Below are positions 23,851-35,012 of a DNA stretch of 64,000 nt, piece by piece. The notes beneath the pieces are model-generated. The model ran no database searches, was not told the origin of the DNA, and saw nothing but the letters and a program-made list of their open reading frames with translations. A program made the translations under genes and the position numbers. Source of the stretch: Cocos nucifera (Eukaryota; Streptophyta; Magnoliopsida; Arecales; Arecaceae); assembly GCA_006176705.1 (NCBI GenBank), contig QRFJ01000047.1, positions 2,938,934 through 3,002,933 of the forward strand, in the 5' to 3' direction. Every line of letters begins with the position of its first letter. Position 1 is the first letter of the stretch.

Positions 23851-26400
23851 AAAACTTTATATTTATGACTTCTATATCTATTTTTGGATTTAAAAAAATC
23901 TTCTGTATAGATATTCCTATAAATGATCAGATAGATGAGCCTTTATGTAGTGGCTGTCTTGAAAATCCATCTTCTTTTAGTACACCGCATGCAGATAAGA
24001 ATAATATAGATCCTCATGTAGAAATAAAATTTAATTCAGTTACAGATGTGTATAATTTTTACAATGCTTATACAAGAAGAGTCGATTTTGGAATCATAAT
24101 TGTGTGCAGTAAATCCAATAATAAAAATGTATGTTGCTTCAAACATTCAGCATGCTGGAGCGTAGGAAAATCTAAGAAATCAGATAATTCCATGAATCCC
24201 AGGGACACTGGCAAAATTAATTGTAAGGCATCAATAAAAGCTAAACTTGATTCTAAGATCGATAAATGAAGATTGGATAATATTATTCTAAAATACAACC
24301 ATAAGCTGTTAATCACAATCGTCCATTTTCTATGGTCCCATAGAAAGATCAGCATACAAAAAAAAAAGCAGAGATTAGCAACATATACGCTGTGAATATA
24401 TCTATAACTTAAATATACTCTACCATAGCAAGAAAAAAAGGAGGAAGAAGGCAATTAAAATTCACGAAGAAGGATGCTCATAATTATATTGGTCGAAAAC
24501 ATCAAAGTCAGTTGAAAGAAGGAGATGCGCAGTCAATGGTTGCCCATTTTACATAAATGCAAGCTAAGAACGCAAATTTCTTCTATACATTAGACATGAA
24601 TGATAATGCGTAGTTAAAGTCGGTGTTCTGGATTCATCCAAGGTCAAGAATGACATGCACTTACTTTGGAGATGTATTAACCTTTGATTCCACTTATCTC
24701 GTAAACACATATCAAATGTCATTCTATCCATTTATTAGAGTTAACCACCATAGATAGTTCACCTTGTTTGGCTATGTATTATTATCAGATGAGACAATGG
24801 AGATTTTTAAATGGGTATTTTAGTCATAGCTTGATGAAAATGGTAGTCAAGCATCTAATGCCATAATCATCGATCAAGATAAGATGATTGAGGCTGCTGT
24901 CAAGATGATTTTTTCAAATGCATGACACCAATTTTGTCTTTGGCACATTTTGAAGAAAATCCCTGAAAAGATAGGCCATATATGCATAGCACATCCTAAA
25001 TTTATAGTTAAATTCGATGAGGTTGTATATGACACTATAACAACATAATCTTTTGAGGAAAGATGAGGATAACTCATGGATAAGTATGAAGAATGCAAGG
25101 CTATAGATTGATTACATAATCTATATGAATGCCGAGACCAATGGATTTTAGTTTATCTTAAGGATACCTTCTTTGTAGGTATATTAGAATCATAAAAAAA
25201 AATTTGGCTAAATTTTTAATGATATCTAGTGACACTAACATTATATCACTAATCTTATTTGGTTCTAACTTCCTTTCTAGGTATGTCCTCCTCTGGAAGG
25301 AGTGAGAGTATAAACCACTTCTTTGATGGATTTGTGAATTTGAAGACTACACTAAATAAATTCATCGAGAAGTATGAGGATGCATTGGAGAAAAGATATG
25401 AAGCAGAAATGAGCAAGACAATATATCCTTGCAAACAAATGCTTTCCTCAAAACATCCTCGTCTTTTGAGAGGCAAGTAGTAGTCATGTACACTAAGCGC
25501 ACATTCAAAAAATTTTAGAATGAGGTGCTTGAGATGGCTACATCAAATACTAAATTAATTGAAGAAGTTGACAGCTTTGCTACATATTTTGTGAAATCAT
25601 TTGAGAAATTTGAAGTTAACAGAATTAAGAAGGAGATTGTCAAAAACTATACTATTTCATGGTCTAGTCAATTAAAAGAAGTGAAATGCTAGTGCCGATC
25701 ATTTGAGTTCAGAGGATACTTGTGCAAGCATGCCTTATTAGTTCTCCATCAAAATGAAGTATTTCGCATTCCTCAAAAGTATATTCTCAATGGATCTTGC
25801 AAGGATATGAAATATAGATTCAATAATTCAGATTGTGATGTTTAATTCTATGATAAAAGTACCAAAAAATCTAGGTAACTCATCCTAAACTTAAATTATG
25901 ATTTCATAATTATAATTACGACAACTTGTTCCAGCATATGGATATCCTATCATAACTATAATTATAATATAAGTATGCTTTGATGAGTCATCGAATGATG
26001 AAGCTTGTGGAGGTTGCCTTCATATCTGAAGATGCTTTTAATTTAGTGATAGCTAATCTGACTTTATTATTTAGAAGAGCGGTAGATGTCAATTATTTAG
26101 CACAGCCTCGTTCGGAACTTTCTATCCAAGATCTAGTTAATATTGCTATAAAGAGACGGCCAAGAGAGAGGAGAATAAAAAGTGTAGTTGAAAAGAAGTC
26201 GAAAAAATCAAAAACGTTGTAAAAAGCTGAGAACAAAGCACTAAAATATCCATCTATCGAAGAAAATGATAAAAGGCCTGCTAAAAGATAAAGAACGATT
26301 CTACATGAAGTTATGAAGGTAGTACAACAAACAACATCTACCAATCATTCATCCTTCAATCCATTTTTGGAAGAGTTTGATGTTTATATATCTAGCCAAT
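23850..26400 (+). pseudogene. FAR1/FHY3-type MULE transposase, decayed
   Basis: The order of domains is that of FAR1-related transposases of Mutator-like elements. An open frame at 23805-24269 holds the FAR1 DNA-binding region (VEIKFNSVTDVYNFYNAYTR, then CFKHSACW and INCKASIKAKL). At about 24650-25130, in broken frames, lies the MULE catalytic region: VLTFDSTYLV with the first Asp, IIIDQDK with the second Asp, and HQFCLWHILKKIPEKIG. At 25259-25480 SESINHFFDGFVN begins the conserved segment after it. At about 25690-25750 a SWIM zinc finger is visible (CRSFEFRGYLCKHALL). Numerous stops and frameshifts mean no protein is made. It may come from an element or a domesticated FAR1 gene; the flanking repeats favour an element. 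Confidence 0.88.
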
Positions 26401-27480
26401 AGAAGATTGAGACAAATTTATGATATTGTAGGTTAAAAATATAATATTTTATATTAAAAGTTAAATTTTATCAATCTTCGGTAAAGTTTTTTCTATGCTT
26501 GATTTCAAAATATTGATACAGGATGTCATAATTCTGCAGATAAAGCATTCAAAAAAGTTTTTCTATTCTAGGATGTCATAATTTTAATTTTAAATATTAT
26601 AATTATGATATCAGATGTCATGATTCTACGTTTGTGAATTTTTTAATCCAAGTATGTCATAATTTTAACCTTAAATGTCATAATTTTGACATAGGATGTC
26701 ATAATTTTATGTTCGGAGATGTGATGTGATAAGATTATCATAATTTTAATTTGATAATATTATAAATTTGACACAAATTATCATAATTTCATATTCGGAG
26801 ATCATTCTATTACGGGATGTTATAATTTTGACAGAGAATGTCATAATTTTGCGTTCCATAATATTTCTATTTTAGAATATCATAATTTTGACCGTTAATA
26901 TCATAATTTTGATAAAAGATATAATAATTCTGCATTCTATGATATTTCTGCTCCAGGATATCATAATTTTAATCATTAATATTATAATTTTATATTTTAT
27001 GATATTTTTATTTTAGAATGCTATAATTTTGATCTTTAATATCATAATTCTGATCCTTAATATCATAAATCTGCATTCGAGAATATTTTCTATTTCTTGA
27101 TGTCATAATTTTGACATAGGTTCTCATAATTTTGCATTCCATAATATTTTTATTCATTGATGTTATAATTTTAATTCTTAATATCATAATTTTGATATAA
27201 GTTTTTATAATTTTGTATTTCATGATGTTTCTATTCCATGATGTCATAATTTTGACCTATGATATCATAATTTTATTCTATAACATCATAATTTTGATAC
27301 AAGATGTCATAATTTTGATTCTTAATATTATAATTTTGATAAAGAATATCATAATTCTGCTTTCCATGATGTTTTTATTTCAGGATATCATAATTTTGAT
27401 ATGTTTGCGACATTGAAGTTAGAATTATAACATTAAGGGTTAAATTTTGACATAGATTGTCAAAATTCTGCTTTCGTTGA
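26400..27480. repeat. AT-rich array, inner right part (reverse orientation)
   Basis: This uses the same core as the left array but mainly on the other strand: CATAATTTTGA(T/C) with ATTCCATGATATTTCTATT spacers, again near 80 bp per unit. Relative to the transposase relic it mirrors the forward-oriented array on the left, so the relic sits between large imperfect inverted arrays. Confidence 0.88.
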
Positions 27481-28360
27481 CATATTTTATATGCTTCATT
27501 TTTTTTTGTGTCATATTTATAAGATGGGTAATTCTTTCTAGTATTATCCTTTTGAGATTTTATGCTCCAAATTTTTGATCTTTTTTATGTCATTTTTCAA
27601 TGGGTATTTTCTTTTTTGACGGTCTCGATATTTTGATGTCGCGAGAAGTGTCACCAAGAGAACTTGCACATGGCATGTTAATGTGGAGGTGCAGTCTTTC
27701 AAGCCGATAAGGTGGCAACACATGGCATGTTAATATGGATGGTGGATCGGTAAAAAAGAGAGAAAATAATTAAGATGGTATAATATTTGTGCGGATCCTC
27801 TCATGCACCGCACCATCCGCAAGCCCTGTATAAATAGAAGTTAGGGCTACCGACTATGGGCAAAAGAGGATCTCATCGACCTTCGCTTCAGGTAAAGATG
27901 CCACGATACTGCTACTCGATGGAGGGTTTCTCCCCCCATCCTCTGGATCAATGCCGAAAGCTCGAGAGAGGTGTTTTATCCGACATTCACCTTAAATTAG
28001 GAGGTATTGAAAATCACCAGAACTCCATGTAGCCTCAAATAATGCATGGAGCATAGGAGCAACAAAAAAGGAGAGTGCCGACACGAATTGAAGTGATTGC
28101 AAGCTCCTTGACCCTAGTGATTGCAATTAAGCTCCTTGATCCTAGAAAAAGAGCATCGATCTCAATTTTTTTATTTACTTTGTTTATCCTATTTTATAAA
28201 ATAGATGATTATATTTCATCAAACTATGAAATATATTATAAATATATTATAAATAATAAAATATTTTCTCAATTTTTGGAATACATTGCTTGCACATGTC
28301 GTAATTGTATGATGATTTTTGCTTCATAAAATTTATACATGATTTTATATTCTTATGCCA
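27481..28360 (+). other. Non-repetitive promoter-like island inside the array
   Basis: About 0.9 kb without the array core interrupts the repeats. It has normal base composition, a duplicated block (ACATGGCATGTTAAT at about 27669 and 27721), a TATA box at 27829 and a downstream leader-like sequence with CTTCAG followed by GTAAAG near 27890. An open frame at 28075-28329 (84 codons) has no recognisable motif. It could be the promoter end of the transposon or a captured host promoter; I cannot tell which. Confidence 0.5.
27829..27836 (+). promoter_or_regulatory. TATA box within the array island
   Basis: TATAAATA followed by GAAG, in a GC-balanced context (CACCATCCGCAAGCCC just upstream). It is a good match to a plant core promoter. 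No downstream gene was recognised. Confidence 0.45.
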
Positions 28361-29850
28361 TGATGTTATAAATTTAACATATAATATAATAATTTTAAAC
28401 TAAGTTCTAATATTCATTTCTTTGAGGATGTTAACTACGATTGGATGTCATAATTATCACCTATATTGTTATAATTTTGACTAGAATGTCATCAACCAGC
28501 ATAAGAAAATATTTATTTGATAGGATGCCATAATTCTACATTTGAAAATATCATAATTTTGATCGTTAATATCATAATTCTAATCCTTAATATCATAAAT
28601 TTATATTCGAAGATGTTTCCTATGTCGGGTGTCATAATTTTGACACATGATATCATAATTCTGCATTTCATGATATTTTTGTTCTAGGATGTCATAATTT
28701 TGATAAAGTATATCATAATTCTGAGTTTCATGATGTTTCTATTTTATGATATTATAATTTTAACCCCTAATATTATAATTTTAACAAAGGATGGCATAAT
28801 TCTGTATTTCATGATGTTTCTATTTCAGGATATCATAATTTTGATCTTTAATGTCATAATTAAAATTATGACATCCTTGAATAGAAACTTCACGGAACGC
28901 ATAATTATGATAACTTATGTCCGTAATTATAATACTAAGGATCAAAATTATGATATCTTAGAACAGAAACATCATGGAACGTAGAATTATGACATCATGT
29001 GTCAAAATTATGACATCATAGAATAGAAACGTCATGGAATATGGAATTATAATATTCATTATCAAAATTATGACATCATAGAACAAAAACATCATGAAAT
29101 ACAAAATTATGATAACCTATGTCAAAATTATGATATTTAAGATCAAAATTATGATATCCTTTGTTAAAATTATAATATTAATGATTAAAATTATGATCTC
29201 CTGGAATAGAAAAATTATGAAATGCAGAATTATAATATTTTTTATTAAAATAATGATATTAAGAGTCAAAATTGTAACATCACAGTATAGAAACATCATG
29301 AAATGCAGAATTATGATATCCATTGTCAAAATTATGATATTAAAAGTCAAAATTATGGCATCATGAAACAGAAAAATTATTGAACACAAAATTATGACAA
29401 TCTATGTCAAAATTATGATATTTAAAATTAAAATTATGACATCCTAAAATAGAAACAATACCAAAAGCAGAATTATGATATCATTTATCAAAATTATGAT
29501 ATTAACGATCAAAATTATGACATCCTAAAATAGAAATATCATGAAATATAGAATTATGATATTTTTTATCAAAATTATGATATTAAGGATCAAAATTATG
29601 ATATCACGGAATAGAAATATCATAGAATGCAAAATTATGATATCATGTATCAAAATTATGACATTAAAGATTAAAATTATAATATCATGAAATAGAAATA
29701 ACACAGAACGCAAAATTATGAAAACTTGTATCAAAATTATGATATTAAGAATCAAAATTATGACATCCGACAAAGAAAATATCCTCGAATATAGATTTAT
29801 GATATTAAGAATCAGAATTATGATATTAATCATCCAAAATTATATTTTAA
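28360..29850. repeat. AT-rich array, outer right part (inverted at 28863)
   Basis: Up to about 28860 the array is in reverse orientation. At 28851-28874 lies a perfect 24-bp palindrome, with half-site ATGTCATAATTA, and from there the repeat runs in forward orientation to about 29850. The forward half shows clear ~80-bp units with AGAA(T/C)AGAAACATCATGGAA. The two halves are reverse complements in structure, with the register shifted by one sub-unit. Confidence 0.88.
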
Positions 29851-30129
29851 AGTGGAATTTGCTTTTATCATAACTATACAATTTGACATCATGTATTCAC
29901 TATCATACAAAGAATTCACTCTCTTACAAAGAATTGACTTTCATAAAATGATAAATTTAATATCATACAAAGAATTTTTTCTATCAGAGAACTCCAACTT
30001 TATCAACAACAGCAGTCACTCTCTGTTCGAGCCCTTTCTTTATTATTTTTGCAGCAAGTTCCTCTCAGTATTGAAGGATGTCAGCTTGTGTGAAGTTTCA
30101 TTTATCTGATCTATCCTTGTAAGCAAGAA
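29851..30129. other. Short non-array spacer
   Basis: AT-rich DNA with a locally repeated ATCATACAAAGAATT motif (about 29900-29970) but without the array core. An open frame of 85 codons (29852-30109) has no recognisable domain. Confidence 0.4.
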
Positions 30130-30530
30130 AGTTCATAATTTTGATATTAAAGATCAAAATTATGACATTCTGATATCGAAACATCTCCGAACGTAGAATT
30201 ATGATATTCTTTATCAAAATTATGACATTACAGATTAAAATGATAACGTCCTGTTAGTAAAATACCTTCGAAGATATTTTTAACAATATTATGACATCAT
30301 AGATAAAAATTATTACATTGTAGGTAAAATACCTCCCAAGTATAATTTTTGATTTTTTTATGACATCCTAATTCAAATTTATGATATTCTATATTAACAT
30401 TACATCATCTCATTGGTAAAATACAATCTGAAGATAGTTTTGTCGATGTTATGACATCTTAGGTCAATATTATAACATTAAAAGTTAGTATTATGACATC
30501 CTATAGGTAAAATATATTTTAAGTTAAATT
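30130..30530. repeat. AT-rich array, terminal piece
   Basis: The core CAAAATTATGACAT reappears here together with the longer ~170-bp type unit (TGTTAGTAAAATACCTTCGAAG near 30250 and CATTGGTAAAATACAATCTGAA near 30410). This matches the class seen at 22900-23850 on the left, in the same orientation. Confidence 0.8.
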
Positions 30531-30789
30531 TTTATTATTTTTTTTAGCATATGAGTCAGATTTAATAGATGCCCTAAATCTTGAAAGAAGTGCACTTAAA
30601 AGGAGTTTACCTTCTTCTCTTTCCTTCATTTCATGTCTTTCGAAAGTTGTAGGGGCATTCTCTCCCTTATAAACAACTATTGCTGTACTCTCTGAGATCA
30701 TGTTCTCTTCTTCGTTGTCTTCTCTTTGACGACTTTTAAACTGAAATTTTTTAGAGGCCATTTATGAATAAAACGCTTACCATGGTAGA

Positions 30790-31548
30790 TGTTGGGGATA
30801 AAACCCCACTCCCACCGAAGTTTAGTTCGATGCTCAGCCTAATGCAACTAGTAGCTGTAGAAGAGCTTTAGCAGACGGACTTCAGCCGAACCTCCAGCGG
30901 TCGAGCTTCTACGAAAGTCGGACTCCTCCAACAATCGAGCTTCTACGAAAGTCGGACTCCCTGCAAACTCCTCTAGTAAGCCGAGCTTCTACGTAAGTCG
31001 AACTCCCTGCTAACTCCTCCAGTAGTCGAGCTTCTACGGAAGCCGAACTTCCTTCGAACTTCTTCAGCGGACGGACTTCTTAATGGCCGAACTTCCATGA
31101 AAGTCGAACTTCTTATGACGGATTCTTGCAGGCGATCCCGCTACTAAACGGTTACACGATAATAACGATCGATATTTATCAAGATAATAATGATCGATAT
31201 TTATCAAGTCAATAACGATCGGCATTTATCAAGTCAATAACGATCGGCATTGATCAGGACAGTTACGACAATCATTAATCAAGGCAGTTACAACAAGCTT
31301 CCTCTATAAAAAGGATCCTTCAGATACGTTTACGCGAGGTTCTGAAAATCCTTCTCTTCTCCTCAAAACTCTATTGAACTCCACACTGAGCACTCCATTC
31401 CTGTTGGTGCTGACTTGATCGTCGGAGGATCCTACCGAAGCCACTCTCCACCGACTCCGGACGGGACTTCATTTTGCAGGTCCCCGGTGGTGACCTCATC
31501 GGCCTCTACTCCAGCGGACTCCGACAATGGCTAGATTCTGCATCAACA
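30790..31548 (+). repeat. 5' LTR (759 bp)
   Basis: Compared with the 3' LTR it matches along its length with scattered substitutions and small indels. U3 contains repeats of CGAGCTTCTACG(A/T)AAG..GAACTCC and four ~24-bp repeats around ATAACGATCGGCATTTATCA (31158-31255). A TATA box (TATAAAAA) is at 31305-31312. It ends at the CA of GCATCAACA. Confidence 0.92.
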
Positions 31549-31989
31549 GATTGGCGCTAGAGGAAGGATCCGACGATGATTTCTCTCTTAAAGGAAGCCG
31601 AGGTTTCCTTGTTCTTAAAGGAGTGCTCGTCAATAGATTTTTCTCTCTCCAGAGATCCTTCTTCTTCCTCACTAGAGTTCTCTCTCGAAGAGAAAATACC
31701 TCGAGAGCTTCGACTCGACGATCGACAGCCTGCGCGCCAGATCCATCTGTTCCTGTCTCAGCCCCGGCAGCCTAGTTTTCACACGAAGCCATCGCAGATA
31801 TGGAGCAGTTCAACCTACTGGTTAGGTCCGTGGCCCCGCCGAGATGATGCTGGCCGTGCGACAATCTTCGGTGGAGACTTTGCCAGCAAACCTACCATGA
31901 GGATGCGAGGAACCAGCCTTAAGGAAAAGCATTTGAGCATACCAATCATCCTTAGGAAGGAGAAACGGAGAGCAGAAATTTTTCCACAG

Positions 31990-33065
31990 AAGGTTTCACA
32001 AGAAGGTCAGAATGAAGTTCGACGAAAGCGAAGCCGAACTCCCCCATGGAGCTCATCGCTCAAGTCAGGCCAAACTCCCCCCATCTCGAGTATGTCATCA
32101 ACGAAACCTCCTACAAAGAATTCACAGAAGGCGGAGTGAAGTTCGACAGCTAAAGCAAAGCTGAGCTCCACCTCGAGCTCATTGTCAAGGAAATTCGGGT
32201 AAAGAAGGAAAAAGTTCCCCCACATAAGGTTTTGTAAGGAGGTGGAATGAAGTTCGACCGTGTCCAAGGAGGTGGAATGAAGTTCGACCACGTCCACGAC
32301 CTCGAAGCTCATCATCGAGGAAGCCCCGACAAAGAAGCAAGAAGTTCTCCCGCGGAGGGTCTCGCGGGAAAGCGGAATGAAGATTCGGAATGAAGTTCGG
32401 TGCGAGGAAAGCCGAGCTCCCCTCGAGCTCGTCCTAAAGGAAGTCCGGACAAAAGCAGCAGGAAGTTCTTCCGCGGAGGGTTTCGCGGGAAAGCGGAATG
32501 AAGTTCGGCATGAAGAAAGCCGAGCTCCCCCTCGAAGCTCATCATCGAGGAAGGAGCATGAAGTCCTCCCACAGAAGCTTTCGCGGAAAAGCAGAGCGAA
32601 GTTCGGCGCAAGTGAGGCCGAACTCCACCTCGAAGCTTATCATCGGAATGAAGTTCGGTACATGCAAGGCCGAAATCTCTCCTCAAACCTCATCATCGGA
32701 ATTAAGTTCGGCGCAAGTGAGGCCGAACTCCAGTCCGAGTATGTCACCAAGAAAGCCCCCTACAAAGATTTCACACGATGTAAAACGAAGTTCAGCCGAG
32801 CTCACAACCGCCCCAGGGCAAGCGAGGACTCCCTAATCCAAGGAAGCTCCGACAAAGGGCATGAAGTTCTCCCGCAGGTTTTCCAAAGAGACAGAATGAA
32901 GTTCGACGAAAGCAAGGCCAAACTCCCCCTCGAAGCTCATCATTGAAATGAAGTTCGACGGAAGCATGGCCGAACTTCCCCTCAAAGCTTATCATCGGAA
33001 TAAAGTTCAGCGCAAGCTAGGCCAAACTCCCTCTCGAGCATGACTCTAAGGAAGTCCGACAGAGG
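31990..33065 (+). repeat. Internal minisatellite A of the LTR element
   Basis: Many degenerate copies of a block containing GAATGAAGTTCG(G/A)CG, (G)CAAG(T/C)GAGGCCGAACTCC and CTCGAAGCTCATCATC, with unit lengths of about 60-130 bases. Open frames of up to 189 codons cross it on the plus strand, and others on the minus strand. They are by-products of the repetition, and none resembles a retroelement protein. Confidence 0.8.
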
Positions 33066-33347
33066 GACATGAAGTTCTCCCGCAAAAGATTTCATAGGAA
33101 GTTCGGCCGCGCTCATGACCTCCCCAACGCAAGCAAGGCCCGAACTTTTCTAGCTCGCCACCAAGGAATTCCCGACAGAAGAGCGCGAAGAAGTCCTCCT
33201 CTTGAAAAGTTCCGCGACTGTGCCCCCCTCAACGCTCCTCGAACTCAAATTCTGACCAGCTGCCAAGACCGGAAGGACCACGACCTCCCCAAACGTGCGC
33301 AAGCGAAGCAAGTAATGCCCCTACCATCACGACCACGACCACGACAC

Positions 33348-33450
33348 TGAGGAATACATTCAGCTCCAAGATGAGATTAAAGAGCTCGTCAAAAAGGAAC
33401 GATGGGGTAAATTCCTCCGGCACCAGTCTGAAGCAAGAAAAGATCGACCA
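33348..33450 (+). pseudogene. Relic of a Ty3/gypsy gag segment
   Basis: One short frame reads EYIQLQDEIKELVKKERWGKFL. This resembles the stretch before the zinc knuckle of plant gypsy gag proteins, usually of the form LKD.IE.LI..G.L..FV. It is preceded by a His/Asp-rich part (CCACGACCACGACC) and followed by stops within about 20 codons. No CCHC knuckle was found. It shows that the element derives from a gypsy-type parent. Confidence 0.6.
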
Positions 33451-33950
33451 AGGGCGCTGTCATAGCCAGAGACGACAAGGAGCTCAGCACTGCCATAGCT
33501 AGAGACCGCAAGGAGGTCGGCCATCTTACGGCCTCATCCACATTGCCCCTGAGAGGGGCTTGGTGCATCAGCGATTCGTCGTCTCCCGACGACAAGAGCT
33601 TGCACCAAATTGAGAAGGCCAGCATGAGGAGGTCGTCCACCCCGGGACTTATCGCCTGAAGGAACTCAGAGGGATAGTGCTTCTCCGACCGTGAAACTCA
33701 GAAAATTTGAGGATGTATTATCAGTAGACGTTCTTTAAAAACTCCTTTGCTCTGCATTATTGATTTCTGGCACAAGGATTACGTGATGGTAGGAAAGAAA
33801 TGAGCAAAAGTAGCCCATTAGGAATAGGAGGAGAATCTCGTCCTAACGCAAGCAGGTCAAAGACCTCTAAAACTCGGCTGTAGGAGACAAGATCTCCCCC
33901 GGGTTAACATCGGCCGTGGAAAATAAGACCTCCCCAAAATTGAAGGCCTC
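33451..33950 (+). other. LTR element interior, unassigned
   Basis: Sequence between the gag relic and the second minisatellite. No retroelement domain is recognised in any frame. Confidence 0.4.
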
Positions 33951-34780
33951 ATTCACCTTAGACGAGATAGGGGAAGACGAACGACGGTCCGAATGTGCCC
34001 CCACAGTCCGTTAGGAACAAGAGGAGGACCTCATCCTAATGCGAGCAAAATCGAAGGCCTCGTTCACAAAGGACGAGACGGAGGGAGAGGCGCGGACGAC
34101 GGTCCGCATGTGCCCCCATAGCCCGTTAGGAACAGGAGGAGAACCTCGTCCTAACGCGAGCAAAATCGAAGGCCTCGTTCACAAAGGACGAGACGGGGGG
34201 AGAGGCGTGGACGACGGTCCATATGTGCCCCCCATAGCCCATTAGGAATAGGAGGAGGACCTCGTCCTAACGGAGCAAATCGAAGGCCTCATTCACTTTA
34301 GACGAGACGGAGGGAGACGGACGACGGTCCGAATGTGCCCCCACAGTCCGTTAGGAACAGAATGAGGACCTCATCCTAACGCGAGCAAAATCGAAGGCCT
34401 CGTTCACAAAGGACGAGATGGGGGGAAGGCGCGAATGATGGTCCGCATGTGCCCCCACGGCCCGTTAGAAACAGGAGGAGGACCTCGTCCTAACGCGAGC
34501 AAAATCGAAGGCCTCGTTCATAAAGGACGAGACGGGGGGAGAGGCACGGACGACGGTCCGCATGTGCCCCCATAGCCTGTTAGGAACAGGAAGAGAGAAC
34601 CTCGTCCTAACGCGAGCAAAATCGAAGGCCTCGTTCACAAAGGACGAGACGGAGGGAGACGGATGACGGTCCGAATGTGCCCCCATAGCCCGTTAGGAAC
34701 AGGAGGAGAACCTTATCCTCACGCGAGCAAAGTTGAAGTTAGGAACAGGAGGAGAACCTCATCCTAACGCGAGCGCCCGC
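33950..34780 (+). repeat. Internal minisatellite B of the LTR element
   Basis: About six head-to-tail copies of a unit of about 110-125 bp. Each contains CGTTAGGAACAGGAGGAG, ACCTCGTCCTAACGCGAGCA, AAATCGAAGGCCTCGTTCAC, AAAGGACGAGACGG and GACGGTCCGCATGTGCCCCC. Copies are similar enough to suggest recent expansion or homogenisation. Open frames on both strands merely repeat the unit. Confidence 0.88.
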
Positions 34781-35012
34781 ATCAACCTCGGCCAAAGGAG
34801 ATAAGATCTCCTCCGAGCGATCGGGCCAACCTCGGCTGGAGAGCTTCAACTTCTACTTCGGCCAGAGATAAGATCGGAGATAACCTCGTTCTGAGATGAG
34901 ATCTCCCCCGAGCTTCGACCTAGACCAGCATGGGGCTTAGATGAAGACTTCGGCAGTCGCCTTTCTTGCACCCCCTTCTTTCGATTTTCAAACTCGGGAG
35001 TGGGGGGGCTAG

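Noticed and set aside
21100..30530. CRISPR-like regular repeats
   Set aside because: Units are degenerate, AT-rich, change strand and lack unique spacers; the window is a plant nuclear genome.
32377..32946. 189-codon plus-strand open frame and its neighbours in the LTR interior
   Set aside because: It translates minisatellite A, has no retroelement motif, and equally long frames exist on the other strand.
33960..34720. Open frames inside minisatellite B (for example 34039-34245 and 34686-34465)
   Set aside because: Both strands are open simply because the repeat unit lacks stops in those frames; no family resemblance.
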